Part shown: positions 43,688 to 52,795 of the stretch, piece by piece
Position numbering within the stretch: the first letter of the stretch is position 1
Layout: every line of letters begins with the position of its first letter
Assembly: GCF_008729015.1 (NCBI RefSeq)
Contig: NZ_RKSM01000003.1
Location: 464,642-528,641, forward strand
Origin: Haloarcula sp. CBA1129
GTDB taxonomy: Archaea; Halobacteriota; Halobacteria; Halobacteriales; Haloarculaceae
Reading direction: 5' to 3'
DNA: 64,000 bases
Translations under genes and position numbers: made by a program
The notes under the pieces: model-generated
What the model was told of the DNA's origin: nothing
The model's input: only the letters and a program-made list of their open reading frames with translations
Database searches by the model: none

Positions 43688-44797
43688 ATGAACGAGTTAC
43701 GTACTGGGTTGAGTTATGGCGACGTTCTTCTCGTCCCGAAACGATCTCCGGTCGACAGTCGGAGCGACATTGACCTCTCGACGCCCCTTACTCCCACCGT
43801 CGAGCTAGACACGCCGCTCGTCTCCGCCGCGATGGACACCGTCACCGAGGCAGAACTGGCAATCGAGCTTTCGCGCTCGGGTGGGTTTGGGGTACTGCAC
43901 CGATTCCTTACGCCCGGAGAACAGGCCGAACAGGTCGAGCAGGCGAAGGCAGCGGACGAACAGATCGGTGCGGCAGTCGGCATCAACGAAGATTACGTTG
44001 CACGGAGTGCGGCCGTGATTGGGGCCGGTGTCGATGCACTCGTCGTTGACGTGGCCCATGGCCATCTCGACCGGGCGGTCGACGCCGTCGAAACCCTCGC
44101 TGACGAGTTTCCCGACACCGATCTCATCGCCGGCAACGTCGCGACGCCCGCGGGTGTCGAAGACCTCGCCGCCGCCGGGGCTGATTGTGTCAAAGTCGGT
44201 ATCGGACCCGGGTCCCATTGTACCACCCGAAAGGTCGCTGGTGCCGGCGTCCCCCAGCTGACTGCCGTCGATGACTGTGCCACAGCAGCCGAAGACTTGG
44301 CTGTCACTATCTGTGCAGACGGCGGGATTCGCACGTCCGGTGATGCGGTGAAGGCCCTCATGGCCGGAGCCGATACCGTGATGCTTGGGAGTCTCTTTGC
44401 CGGCACGGAGGAGGCTCCCGGTGCAGTCGTCGAAGTCGATGGGACGCGGTACAAGCGATCACGAGGGATGGCGACCACCGCCGCGGCCGAGGACCGCGAT
44501 GATAAACAGAACAACGTCAGCGCCGACGAAGGGGTTGAAGCACTGACCCCATACAAAGGTCCGGTCGCTGCCGTCGCCGAGGAGTTCTGTGCCGGGGTTC
44601 GTTCCGGCCTCTCCTACTGTGGCGGGCATACCATCACTGGGGCCCGCGACAAGGCGGAGTTCATCCGTGTCGCCCAGAGTGCGAAAGAACGCGAGGGGTT
44701 CCACACGGACCACGACTGGGAAGGTGTCAACGTTGAGAGTGAAGTGACACAGGTTCGCGACGCCGGCACCGAGCCGACTGTCGACAGCGACGACTGA
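43688..44797 (+). CDS. IMP dehydrogenase / GMP reductase family enzyme without CBS domains
   Basis: A 369-residue TIM-barrel enzyme of purine metabolism. The opening LRTGLSYGDVLLVPKRSPVD and the catalytic loop VGIGPGSHCTTRKVAGAGVP (Cys178) define the family. ICADGGIRTSGDAVKALMAG and MLGSLFAGTEEAPG are further motifs. The usual CBS pair between strands 2 and 3 is absent. The later SRGMATTAAAEDR and ALTPYKGPV segments look more IMPDH-like (RGM, PYKGP) than GMP-reductase-like (YGM, FKG). It either makes XMP or is a GMPR-type enzyme; I cannot decide. Confidence 0.85.
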   Translation: MNELRTGLSYGDVLLVPKRSPVDSRSDIDLSTPLTPTVELDTPLVSAAMDTVTEAELAIELSRSGGFGVLHRFLTPGEQAEQVEQAKAADEQIGAAVGINEDYVARSAAVIGAGVDALVVDVAHGHLDRAVDAVETLADEFPDTDLIAGNVATPAGVEDLAAAGADCVKVGIGPGSHCTTRKVAGAGVPQLTAVDDCATAAEDLAVTICADGGIRTSGDAVKALMAGADTVMLGSLFAGTEEAPGAVVEVDGTRYKRSRGMATTAAAEDRDDKQNNVSADEGVEALTPYKGPVAAVAEEFCAGVRSGLSYCGGHTITGARDKAEFIRVAQSAKEREGFHTDHDWEGVNVESEVTQVRDAGTEPTVDSDD

Positions 44798-44855
44798 ACT
44801 GGTCGCAGGCTATTCAAGAAGGCCGTCCACAGGGAGAAGAAACTGGATGATGTGA

Positions 44856-44884
44856 CGGGTCTGACCCTCGAATCTTCAGACCCG
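44856..44884. terminator. Stem-loop between convergent genes
   Basis: CGGGTCTGA and TCAGACCCG form a perfect 9-base stem with an 11-base loop, between the stop of the IMPDH-like gene and that of the convergent small membrane protein. A bidirectional terminator or transcript-end hairpin is likely. Confidence 0.45.
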
Positions 44885-44914
44885 CGCCTACACGTCTCTG
44901 GGTAGTTGGCCGCG

Positions 44915-45193
44915 CTACTCGCTGTCTCCATCACCCGCAGGGAGACTGTCGTCTGTCCCCTCAGTACTCTGCAACAGGAGATCGGTACCGGCTGCGGCGA
45001 CCATACCAACGCCAACCGCGCGCAACTGCCGGCGATACGCCGGCTTTACATTGAGCGCAGAGGCATTGTCGAAGTTCTTCCCGATCATGAATTTGATACA
45101 TTTGACACTTATCTGCGGGAAGAGCGCAGTCACGACGCCGTGGCAAAGTACGACTGCTGCACTGAGTTTGCGACTTTTTCGACTGTCTAACAT
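44915..45193 (-). CDS. Small membrane-associated protein
   Basis: A 92-residue protein starting at ATG 45193 (MLDSRKSRKLSAAVVLCHGV). Features are a hydrophobic segment at about 10-27, KNFDNASALNVKPAYRRQLR in the middle, a second hydrophobic stretch AVGVGMVAAAGTDLLL, and an acidic tail. It resembles a family of short proteins I associate with haloarchaea, without known function. Confidence 0.65.
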   Translation of the reverse strand: MLDSRKSRKLSAAVVLCHGVVTALFPQISVKCIKFMIGKNFDNASALNVKPAYRRQLRAVGVGMVAAAGTDLLLQSTEGTDDSLPAGDGDSE

Positions 45194-45346
45194 ACCGTTG
45201 TCTACGTGTCCGACAGGAATTACTATTGCGACTAATCCACTGCACTGAGAACCGTAGAAACTGTTTTATTGGTGTCTGGAGTGGGCCGATTGCGCTTCGG
45301 ATATCGCTTGAACTGGCCACTACGGGCTCGGCCTCCCGGTGGCTCA

Positions 45347-47398
45347 CTACGCTGGCTTTCGCACCTGCACTGCCGAATGTTTGTACTCGGGAATCTCGGC
45401 GACGGGGTCGAGGGCATCGCCGGTCAGGGCGTTTGCGAGCGGATCCAGATAGTGGAACGTACAGAACACGACTCCTGACCGAATGGCCGCCGTCACGGCC
45501 GCCGACACTGTCACGCTGCCGCGGTCGTTCTCGACGACGACGGTATCGCCGTCCTCGATACCGCGAGCGGTGGCATCGTCCGGATGGATTTCGAGGACGT
45601 CCTCCCCGCGCATTCGCATGAGCGTCTCCGACCGCCGAGTGAGTGCGCCGCTGTTGAAGTGTTGGAGCGCACGCCCCGTCGTGAGAACGAGTTGGTCCTC
45701 GGAGACGGCATCGGCCGGCGGCGTCGGCGACACTGGGAGTAGCGGTGCCGTTTGCTCGCCCGAAGCGAACGTCTCCGTGTGGAGCACGTCGGTTCCGGAA
45801 TCGGCGTCGGCCGGGAACGGCCACCGCTGGTAGCTGTCCCCGATGCCGTCGTAACTCATGCCGGCGTACAGCGGATTGACCCGCGTTAGCTCCTCGAATA
45901 TGTCTTCCGGCCCGTCGTAGTCGAACGCCTCCGACTGGCCGACCAGTCGCTCGCCGAGGGCCGTGAGGATGTCGAGGTCACGGCGAGCGTTCCCGGGCAG
46001 ATCAGCGTTCGGTCGCATCCGCATCACTCGCCGGTCCGTGTTGGTCACCGTCCCCGCTTTCTCCGCCCAACTGCTGCCCGGAAGCACGACATCGGCATGG
46101 TCGACGGTCGCTGTCTCGAAGAGGTCGATAACGACGCAGAAATCGAGGTCGTCGAAGCCAGCCCTGACGGAGTTGGCGTTAGGCTCGGTGACGGCCGGGT
46201 TCTCACCGAACACGACCGCGGCCCGGACCTCGTCACCGAACTGGTGTGTCGCAGTCGTCTCCGTCAAGCCGGGCTCGCTTGGCGGCTCGACGCCCCACTC
46301 GTCGGCGATACGCTGTCGGGCTTCCGGGTCCGTTACGGGCTCGTAGCCGGGGAGTACGCTGGGAAGCGCGCCGACGTCGCCGGCCCCCTGAACGTTGTTC
46401 TGGCCACGAAGCGGGTTCACACCGGTCCCCGGCCGGCCGACGTTGCCGGTCAGCAGCGCGAGATTCAACAGCGCGTGGACGTTGTCGGTCCCGGACGTGT
46501 GCTGGCTCATCCCCATTCCGGTGACGATTGCCGCTCTGTCGGCTTCGGCATACGCTCTGGCTGCCTCCCTGACGGTTTCTGGGGAAACACCGGCTACGTC
46601 GGCACCCGATTCGATGTCGACGTCGTCGAGATGTGCTGTCAAGTCCGCGTAGCCGGTCGTTCGCTCCTCGATGAACGACTCGTCGACGAGTCCATCCTCG
46701 AGTACGACTTTCGCCATCGAATTGAGGAGCTGGATATCGCATCCGGGACGGACGTCGAGGTGGATGTCGGCCGCATCGGTCGTGGCCGTTTCGCGCGGGT
46801 CGATATGGATGAGTGTCGCTCCGTTTCGGATCGCCGGCAAGAAGTACGAACGGAAGATGACCGGGTGCTGTTCGGCCGGGTTCGCCCCGGTGACGAGCAG
46901 ACAGTCGGTTTCGGCGAGGTCATCGAGTGTGTTCGTCATCGCTCCGGCACCGAGGCGCTCGCTCATTGCGGCGACGGTCGACGAATGACAGAGGCGAGCG
47001 CAGTTGTCGACGTTGTTGGTACCGAGCATCCGCGCGAGCTTCTGGAAGACGTAGTTCTCCTCGTTCGTACAGTTCGACGAGGCGAAGAACTCGACGGCGT
47101 TTGGCCCGTGCTGGTCGATGATTTCCGTGAGTGCATCAGCGACACGGTTCAGGGCAGTTTCCCATGGTGCAGTGACGAAGCGACCGCCCTCACGGACGAG
47201 CGGTTCCGTCAGTCGATCCTCGTGTGTCACCACGTCGAATGCAGCCACACCCTTCGGACAGACCTCACCGCTCGTGTTCACAGGCCCCGCTGTACCGGTT
47301 GCTTTGCCGTTGCCCGCGTACGCTATCGTACAGCCGACGCCACAGTACGGACAGACTGTCTCCTCGGCCCGGGGGTTTTGGCCCTGATTGTCACTCAT
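45347..47398 (-). CDS. Molybdopterin oxidoreductase, formate dehydrogenase alpha-like
   Basis: A 683-residue enzyme; start ATG 47398 (MSDNQGQNPRAEETVCPYCG). A [4Fe-4S] site is formed by Cys16, Cys19, Cys23 and Cys47 (CPYCGVGC, EVCPKG). The molybdenum ligand is Cys137 in NCARLCHSSTV, at the place of Sec or Cys in formate dehydrogenases. FFASSNCTNEENYVFQKLAR, GANPAEQHPVIF, GRPGTGVNPLRGQNNVQGAG and the C-terminal domain with EIHPDDATARGIEDGDTVVV are typical. There is no Tat signal, so it is cytoplasmic. It lacks ferredoxin or NADH subunits nearby, so the electron partner is unknown. Formate is the most likely substrate. Confidence 0.88.
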   Translation of the reverse strand: MSDNQGQNPRAEETVCPYCGVGCTIAYAGNGKATGTAGPVNTSGEVCPKGVAAFDVVTHEDRLTEPLVREGGRFVTAPWETALNRVADALTEIIDQHGPNAVEFFASSNCTNEENYVFQKLARMLGTNNVDNCARLCHSSTVAAMSERLGAGAMTNTLDDLAETDCLLVTGANPAEQHPVIFRSYFLPAIRNGATLIHIDPRETATTDAADIHLDVRPGCDIQLLNSMAKVVLEDGLVDESFIEERTTGYADLTAHLDDVDIESGADVAGVSPETVREAARAYAEADRAAIVTGMGMSQHTSGTDNVHALLNLALLTGNVGRPGTGVNPLRGQNNVQGAGDVGALPSVLPGYEPVTDPEARQRIADEWGVEPPSEPGLTETTATHQFGDEVRAAVVFGENPAVTEPNANSVRAGFDDLDFCVVIDLFETATVDHADVVLPGSSWAEKAGTVTNTDRRVMRMRPNADLPGNARRDLDILTALGERLVGQSEAFDYDGPEDIFEELTRVNPLYAGMSYDGIGDSYQRWPFPADADSGTDVLHTETFASGEQTAPLLPVSPTPPADAVSEDQLVLTTGRALQHFNSGALTRRSETLMRMRGEDVLEIHPDDATARGIEDGDTVVVENDRGSVTVSAAVTAAIRSGVVFCTFHYLDPLANALTGDALDPVAEIPEYKHSAVQVRKPA

Positions 47399-47602
47399 CG
47401 CTATCTCAGACAAACGGCTCGCAGGCACAAGTAGCCGACCGGTAAAACGTGTGTGAGTTTATCAGTGTAACAACAACGACGCAACTCTACCGATGCCAAA
47501 GCTGATTTCTGGACCAGTGTAGCCGTACCGTCTGACGGTCTCTCGGTAGTTTCGAGAGGTACACCACATACTGTAATGGGCCTTCGCTCGTAGTCCCGGT
47601 AG

Positions 47603-49516
47603 ATGCGACCAGCCCTGACGACCGTGCAAGTCTTCGCGCTCCTCGCGGTAGTTGTCGGGACACTGGTTTTCGCCGCGTCGTTTGCTGTCGATACAACCAG
47701 CGCCCGGCCTGAACCAGTGCCGTTCGATAACACCGTGCAACGTGGGATGACGATGGCTGACGAACAGATTGCCCGGAACCAGAGCATCAGCGTCCCGAAA
47801 GTAGAGGTCTTCTACTCACAGTATCGCTACGTCGTCGGCTACGTCGGCCTCGACCAGGCTGTGACCGCACTCACGGAACCGGGACACGAGCAGCAGTTTG
47901 GCTACCCGCTGACGGTGTATGTCTCAGACTACAGCGACAGGCCGGTCAGGTGCGGCGACGACGGCTACCTCCGGACCGCCGCACCGCCGGACTGGGTCGT
48001 GGCGGATCAGGCCCACTACGTCGTCGATGGGTCGGCGCGGGTCCCGTCCGGCCCGGCAGTTGTCCCGTTCGCCGACCGGGCCGACGCCGCGGCGTTTGCC
48101 GATACGTGTGGCGGACGAATCGTCGATTGGGAGACGCTCAAGACCCGGTCGTTCGACCTCGAACAGGCGGCCGCGGTCCGAAAGCAGGTCGCGCCGCGAC
48201 GAAGCGATGCGAACGCCACCGTACAGGCGGTACGACAACGTCGGACCCGCCCTGTCTCGGTTGAGGTCGGCACCGGTGCGCCGACGATTCAGGCCGCCGT
48301 CGATGTGGCACCGCCGAACACGACGGTTTACGTCCCGTCTGGGACCTACGACGAACAGGTGACGATAGACAAGCCGCTGACCCTTAGCGGCTCCGAAGCG
48401 ACGCTTGACGGGGGTGGGAACGGAACTATCGTGACAGTGACTGCCGACCGGGTCGGTGTCACCGGGTTCGAAATCGTCGGCGTCGGAAACAGGACGGTCG
48501 GCGACCCGACGAACGAAAGCAACAGCGCTTGGGACGCAACTGTGACAACCGCCTACGGCAACAGCGACGCCGCCGTAACCGGTCGGAACGCGTCCGGCCT
48601 CTACGTCGCGGACCTCACCGTCGAGACGCCTGCCAGTGGCGTCGTTCTGCGGCGGACACCCGGCGCGGTTGTGGAGAACGTCACAATCAACGGGACAGCA
48701 GACTGGCAAGACGGATTCATGGGCGTTATCGGGATGCACGGGCCGATAGTCGTACAGGACTCGGTCTTCAACAGCGGGCGTGACGGTGTGTACCTCCACC
48801 GGGCCGACGGGACCGCTATCCGGAACAACACGTTCAGGGACAACCGCTTCGGCGTCCACCTGATGTACACCTCCCGGTCGCTCGTCGCCGACAACGTCGC
48901 TCGGGAACAGGAGTACGCTGGCGTCGTCGTCATGACGAACCCTGTCTCGAACGCCATCGTCGGCAACGACGTGCGCCACTCCGGCAGTGGCGTCATGTTA
49001 GCCGGGTCCCGGAGCTATATTGCGCACAACGTGGTAGTCGACACCACGCAGGCGATGTCGACGAATGCCGACCGGTCCCTCTACGAGCACAACGTACTCT
49101 ACGGAAACGACATCGGCGTGCGGGCGTCGACAGTCGTCCCGTCGAACATCGTCACCGAGAACGACTTCATCGCAAATGACCGCCACGCCGTCTCCGGGCC
49201 GGGACCGCTACGCGTGTACACTCATGAAGGCAGGGGGAACTACTGGAGTGGTTCGTATGACCTCACTGGCGGTGGCAGTCCGGTGTTGGCCCAGCCCTAC
49301 TCGCCCACCGACTCCGTCGACCGTCGCCTCCATCAGACCGACGCTGCGGTCGTCCTCAGGTCGGCACCGAGCGTCCGTGGCCTCCGGTCGCTCCGCGGAA
49401 CTACGCCCGGCTTTCGCCGGGGAAGTATCGTCGACAGGGCACCGCTTTCAGGCCCTGCTAATCCCGAGACGGTCGGGAAACTTCGCAATGAGACATCGAT
49501 AGAGGGGGCAACATGA
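47603..49516 (+). CDS. nosD: NosD-type copper maturation protein with a NosL-like N-terminal domain
   Basis: A 637-residue secreted or membrane-tethered protein with an N-terminal helix at about 8-29. Residues about 95-200 look like NosL (FGYPLTVYVSDYSDRPVRCG, then VVPFADRADAAAFADTCGGR), followed by a right-handed beta-helix of CASH repeats (about 225-530: VEVGTGAPTIQAAVDVAPPN, GVYLHRADGTAIRNNTFRDN, NRFGVHLMYTSRSLVADNV). NosD helps deliver copper to the CuZ site of nitrous oxide reductase. The 3' end overlaps nosF by 4 bases. The NosL-like addition is unusual relative to bacterial NosD. Confidence 0.88.
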   Translation: MRPALTTVQVFALLAVVVGTLVFAASFAVDTTSARPEPVPFDNTVQRGMTMADEQIARNQSISVPKVEVFYSQYRYVVGYVGLDQAVTALTEPGHEQQFGYPLTVYVSDYSDRPVRCGDDGYLRTAAPPDWVVADQAHYVVDGSARVPSGPAVVPFADRADAAAFADTCGGRIVDWETLKTRSFDLEQAAAVRKQVAPRRSDANATVQAVRQRRTRPVSVEVGTGAPTIQAAVDVAPPNTTVYVPSGTYDEQVTIDKPLTLSGSEATLDGGGNGTIVTVTADRVGVTGFEIVGVGNRTVGDPTNESNSAWDATVTTAYGNSDAAVTGRNASGLYVADLTVETPASGVVLRRTPGAVVENVTINGTADWQDGFMGVIGMHGPIVVQDSVFNSGRDGVYLHRADGTAIRNNTFRDNRFGVHLMYTSRSLVADNVAREQEYAGVVVMTNPVSNAIVGNDVRHSGSGVMLAGSRSYIAHNVVVDTTQAMSTNADRSLYEHNVLYGNDIGVRASTVVPSNIVTENDFIANDRHAVSGPGPLRVYTHEGRGNYWSGSYDLTGGGSPVLAQPYSPTDSVDRRLHQTDAAVVLRSAPSVRGLRSLRGTTPGFRRGSIVDRAPLSGPANPETVGKLRNETSIEGAT

Positions 49517-50238
49517 CTGGCGAGACGTACCTCACGGCGGACGAGGTCACGAAGAAGTACGGCGACGTGACGGCCGTCTCGGAAGTGTCACTCGACGTAC
49601 CGTCCGACGCCGTAACCGGATTCATTGGACCAAACGGGTCCGGGAAAACGACGCTCCTGCGTATGCTTCTGGGCGTCGAGCAGCCGACAAGCGGGACCGT
49701 CTCGTACGACGGCCCGGAGGCCGAACGGCAGTTGGGGTACCTGCCACAGCGACCGACCTTCCGGCCGGGGTTCAGCGTCAGAGAGACCGCGGCGTTCTAC
49801 GCGGATCTCGTTGACGACGACCCGGACCGCCTTCTCGAACGTGTTGGCCTCGAAGAAGTAGCCAGCCGTCCCGTGTCAGGGCTTTCCGGGGGAATGACGC
49901 GCCTTCTGGGAATCGCTCAGGCACTGGCCGGTGACCCCCCGATTGTGATGCTCGATGAGCCGGCAAGCGGCCTCGACCCGGCGATGAGCCGGCTGATATT
50001 CGACATCGTTGCGTCGATTGCCGATGCCGGTCGCGCCGTGGTTCTCTGCTCGCACGAACTGCCGTTAGTCGAGGCGACGGCCGACCGGCTGGCAGTGCTC
50101 GAATCCGGCCGCCTCGTGCGGACCGGGTCGGTTGAATCCCTGCGAGAACAGACCGGCGGGCCGCTCCACGAGACGTTCACGGCGCTTCTGGAACAGGACA
50201 GAGCCGCTATCGCCGCGCCAGAGGGAGAGCAGGCATGA
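49513..50238 (+). CDS. nosF: ABC transporter ATP-binding protein NosF
   Basis: A 241-residue ATPase. Walker A is GFIGPNGSGKTTLLRMLLGV, the signature is VSGLSGGMTRLLGIAQALAG, Walker B is PPIVMLDEPASGLDP, and the H-loop is VVLCSHELPLVEATADRLAV. It overlaps both neighbours by 4 bases (ATGA), so nosDFY is a tightly coupled operon. It energises the NosFY transporter used in assembling nitrous oxide reductase, thought to supply sulfur or handle copper. Confidence 0.92.
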   Translation: MTGETYLTADEVTKKYGDVTAVSEVSLDVPSDAVTGFIGPNGSGKTTLLRMLLGVEQPTSGTVSYDGPEAERQLGYLPQRPTFRPGFSVRETAAFYADLVDDDPDRLLERVGLEEVASRPVSGLSGGMTRLLGIAQALAGDPPIVMLDEPASGLDPAMSRLIFDIVASIADAGRAVVLCSHELPLVEATADRLAVLESGRLVRTGSVESLREQTGGPLHETFTALLEQDRAAIAAPEGEQA

Positions 50239-51047
50239 CGGACGGAAACCGGTTCTGGACGGTCTTCGTGCGAGAAGTCCGGGGTGTGGTCAGGACACGC
50301 ACCTACCTCGCGCTCGGACTGGTCACGGGGATTGTTCTGTTTGGCCTCGCCCATGCCGGCGGCGGCCCCGCCGGTGGCTACGTCCCCACCGTCGTCGATA
50401 CGCTCGTCGCCGTCGAAGTACTCGTGCCGACACTTGCTTTCGCGGTCGGCTATCGCGCGATAGCCGACCCCGCCGTCCGGGGTGAACTCGATATCCTTGA
50501 CACCTACCCGCTCTCGACGTGGTCGTACGTCGGCGGGGTGTACGCAGGTCGTGCCCTCTTGTTGCTCACTATTGTCGTCGTCCCGTTGCTGGCGCTGGGC
50601 GTCACCGTGGCGACGACCGCTGGACCGGAGACAACGGTGTTTGCGAGCCATCGCGGTGTCGACTCACCGTTCCTGTTCATCCGGTTTATCGCGCTGACCG
50701 TCCTGTATGCGCTCTCGTCGCTGACTATCGCGTTTCTGCTGTCAGCACTCGCCGGTAGCCGGGGCCGAGCGCTCGTACTCGCACTTGCCGGGCTGCTTGT
50801 TCTCACTGTTGGAAGTGACCTCGCGGTGTTTGCAGCACTGGACACCGGCGTCACGTCGAGCACACTCGGCGGCGCACTCGCCATGACTCCTGCAGGGGCG
50901 TACCGCGGGCTCGTGTTCGATCAGGTTCTGTACGTCGCTGTTCCGGGCCGGTCCGCGTTCGTCCCGACGTGGGTCGCCGCCCTCTCGCTGCTGTTCTGGT
51001 GGGGACTCACGTTTGTGGGGGCAATGCTTGCGACGGATGCAGCCTGA
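50235..51047 (+). CDS. nosY: ABC transporter permease NosY
   Basis: A 270-residue permease with six hydrophobic helices (about 20-38, 52-75, 100-128, 148-178, 180-195 and 235-262). The conserved opening VFVREVRGVVRTRTYLALGL and AVRGELDILDTYPLSTWSYV resemble NosY/ABC-2 type permeases. It is the partner of NosF. The stop is followed at once by the second copy of the inverted-repeat unit. Confidence 0.87.
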   Translation: MTDGNRFWTVFVREVRGVVRTRTYLALGLVTGIVLFGLAHAGGGPAGGYVPTVVDTLVAVEVLVPTLAFAVGYRAIADPAVRGELDILDTYPLSTWSYVGGVYAGRALLLLTIVVVPLLALGVTVATTAGPETTVFASHRGVDSPFLFIRFIALTVLYALSSLTIAFLLSALAGSRGRALVLALAGLLVLTVGSDLAVFAALDTGVTSSTLGGALAMTPAGAYRGLVFDQVLYVAVPGRSAFVPTWVAALSLLFWWGLTFVGAMLATDAA

Positions 51048-51120
51048 CACTGTCGGCTGTACGTCGGTAACGAAGTACCCCACCGTGAGCAACGTATACT
51101 AGTTACAGCCAGCAGTGTGA
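51048..51120. repeat. Second copy of the miniature inverted-repeat unit
   Basis: ACTGTCGGCTGTA (51049-51061) and TACAGCCAGCAGT (51104-51116) form an inverted pair of 68 bases in all, with the same ends as the unit at 1467-1542. The interior is diverged. It fills the gap between the convergent nosY and regulator genes, a place where a promoter operator is not expected. Confidence 0.55.
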
Positions 51121-51122
51121 GT

Positions 51123-51650
51123 TCAGCCGTCGTCCGCCGCGGCCGCAAGCCCGTCGTCGACCAGCCGCGTGAACCGGTCGATGAGGCGGTCGGTAAGCGA
51201 CGGACGGACCGCCGCAAGCAGCCGCTGTGTTTCGTCCGGGTCGGTCAGGGTCACGACGACGCGCCCTCGTTCGCCGTATGACTTTTCGAGTATTCCCGCG
51301 TCAGCCAGCGCTGAAACGTGCCAGGAAACGGTACTCCGGGCGACTCCCAGTCGGTCGGCCAGTTCGTCTGCCGACAGGGACTCCGCTTCCAGCAGATGCA
51401 GGAGAGTCGTCCGCGCAGTCTCCCGCCGGGCAAAGGCGAGCACACGTCGTTCCCAGGGGTCGTACTCCCGGCTGTAATAGTGCGTTTTGCCCTGAATCTC
51501 CTCGGCGACGATGTCGCCAGCACGGCGCAGTTTCCGCAGGTGATACTGTGCCTGCCCAGTCGCGATATCGAGATCAGCAGCAAGCGCGTTGAAATGGACC
51601 CCCGGTTTGGACTCGACGTGGGAACGCACTTGCTCAGTAACCGTGGACAT
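51123..51650 (-). CDS. Two-winged-helix transcriptional regulator
   Basis: A 175-residue protein (ATG 51650) with two successive winged-helix domains. The first, about 1-65, has VHFNALAADLDIATGQAQYH and LRKLRRAGDIV. The second, about 75-140, has LSADELADRLGVARSTVSWH and VSALADAGILEKSYGERGRV. This tandem layout is common in haloarchaeal nos and other respiratory loci. No cysteine or His metal site is visible. It lies between nosDFY and nosL and probably controls them; this is inference. Confidence 0.85.
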   Translation of the reverse strand: MSTVTEQVRSHVESKPGVHFNALAADLDIATGQAQYHLRKLRRAGDIVAEEIQGKTHYYSREYDPWERRVLAFARRETARTTLLHLLEAESLSADELADRLGVARSTVSWHVSALADAGILEKSYGERGRVVVTLTDPDETQRLLAAVRPSLTDRLIDRFTRLVDDGLAAAADDG

Positions 51651-51720
51651 AGTCTTCAGGACAGTCTTCCAGCCACCGAGACAACAGGGTATCGGACGTT
51701 CTCACTGCGCGGGAAATCGC

Positions 51721-52281
51721 CTACATCCCGCCGACCAGTTCTCGGGTTATGTCCGTTGCCGGGAGAGTCTGGCCGCCGTACTCCTCGGCAAATGAATCGG
51801 CGTCTGCACTGTCGCTAAACGGAACGATAGCGGTCCCCATTGCACTTTCAACATCCGAGTTTGCGACAACGGTGAGTTGCCCTACTGGGGCGAACGCCTC
51901 TGTCTCCAAGTGCCGGGAGATGATTGTCTTGCCCCCGTCGGTTCGAATCTCGTAGTCGGTTACACTGTAGTCGGTCAGGAACGTCTCCGCAGGGGTCCAT
52001 CCCGACTGTTCTTTGGCGAATCGGTGCCGGTACGTACAGAGCGTACTACAGAACCGAGCCGGCGGATCATGCCCCTCGGGCGTGTTGTCCTGATAGTACG
52101 TTTGCCCGACCGGACCCGGGTGCTGGTCGATGACCATCCCACACTGGTCACAGCTCTGGCCGCTTTCGATGCTGACCGGTTCCAGTTCCTCACCGGTCCC
52201 CAGACATCCCGAGAGCGCCATGACTGTCGCGGTCCCAGCGATGAAGTGCCGGCGTGTCAGGGTTGGTGCATATTCAGACAT
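51721..52281 (-). CDS. nosL: Copper chaperone lipoprotein NosL
   Basis: A 186-residue lipoprotein starting at ATG 52281 (MSEYAPTLTRRHFIAGTATV). It has a Tat-like RRHFIAG signal, lipobox LSGC (Cys26), and the copper-binding motif CDQCGMVIDQHPGP (Cys44, Cys47, Met49). FCSTLCTYRHRFA and MGTAIVPFSDSADADSFAEE are further NosL features. It is anchored outside the membrane and delivers Cu(I) to apo nitrous oxide reductase. It is transcribed opposite to nosDFY. Confidence 0.92.
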   Translation of the reverse strand: MSEYAPTLTRRHFIAGTATVMALSGCLGTGEELEPVSIESGQSCDQCGMVIDQHPGPVGQTYYQDNTPEGHDPPARFCSTLCTYRHRFAKEQSGWTPAETFLTDYSVTDYEIRTDGGKTIISRHLETEAFAPVGQLTVVANSDVESAMGTAIVPFSDSADADSFAEEYGGQTLPATDITRELVGGM

Positions 52282-52339
52282 ACTAGATAGTACACTGAAC
52301 GACACCAAATGGTTCATGGTGCGACCGTCGAAACGCCGG

Positions 52340-52672
52340 TCAGTCGGGGACACTCGGCGGCGCGACTGAATAGATCGCACCCAGCACAAGCAACGCGATG
52401 AGGAAGTCGAACCCGTGTTCCGTGAGGTGATGTACTACCATCGGGACGGCACCGAGGACAGTCCCGATACCGACCACGGACCGAAGGACCAGAAGCCCGA
52501 TAGCGGCGGTCAACAGCACGTACGGCCGTGACCGGCGTCGGCGTGTACTGACCGCTGCGACGAAAAACAACGCCAGCGTTCCGAGTGTGGCGAGACCCAG
52601 CACGGCTATCAACATTGCGGATTGCCCGGGACCGAGCCAGTCAGCCGTCGGTTGGAGCATCGCTCGGATCAT
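52340..52672 (-). CDS. Small membrane protein of the nos locus
   Basis: A 110-residue protein with three helices (about 18-42, 50-68 and 84-104) and a tight RRRRSR cytoplasmic turn. It may start at the internal ATG 52660 (MLQPTADWLGPG). It lies 58 bases upstream of nosL on the same strand and is likely cotranscribed. Its HH pair (MVVHHLTEHG) could bind a metal, but this is speculation. I associate such a protein with haloarchaeal nos clusters. Confidence 0.65.
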   Translation of the reverse strand: MIRAMLQPTADWLGPGQSAMLIAVLGLATLGTLALFFVAAVSTRRRRSRPYVLLTAAIGLLVLRSVVGIGTVLGAVPMVVHHLTEHGFDFLIALLVLGAIYSVAPPSVPD

Positions 52673-52795
52673 AAATCAGACGGTGACACTGGAATCGGTT
52701 TCGGTAGCAGTCGCTGCCTGAATGGTGAGTCGGAGTGCAAGCCCGGATACAGTTCCGTCGTGTATACCCGTTTGAACGGCGATCTGTCTGTCCTC

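Noticed and set aside
46097..47434. A 445-codon plus-strand open frame
   Set aside because: It is antisense to the molybdopterin oxidoreductase gene, whose Fe-S and Mo motifs are clear.
47924..48979. A 351-codon minus-strand open frame
   Set aside because: It is antisense to nosD; the Val/Asp/Arg-rich composition is typical of a shadow frame.
51932..51956. GGTTCGAATC resembling a tRNA B-box
   Set aside because: It lies inside nosL in frame and no cloverleaf can be formed around it.
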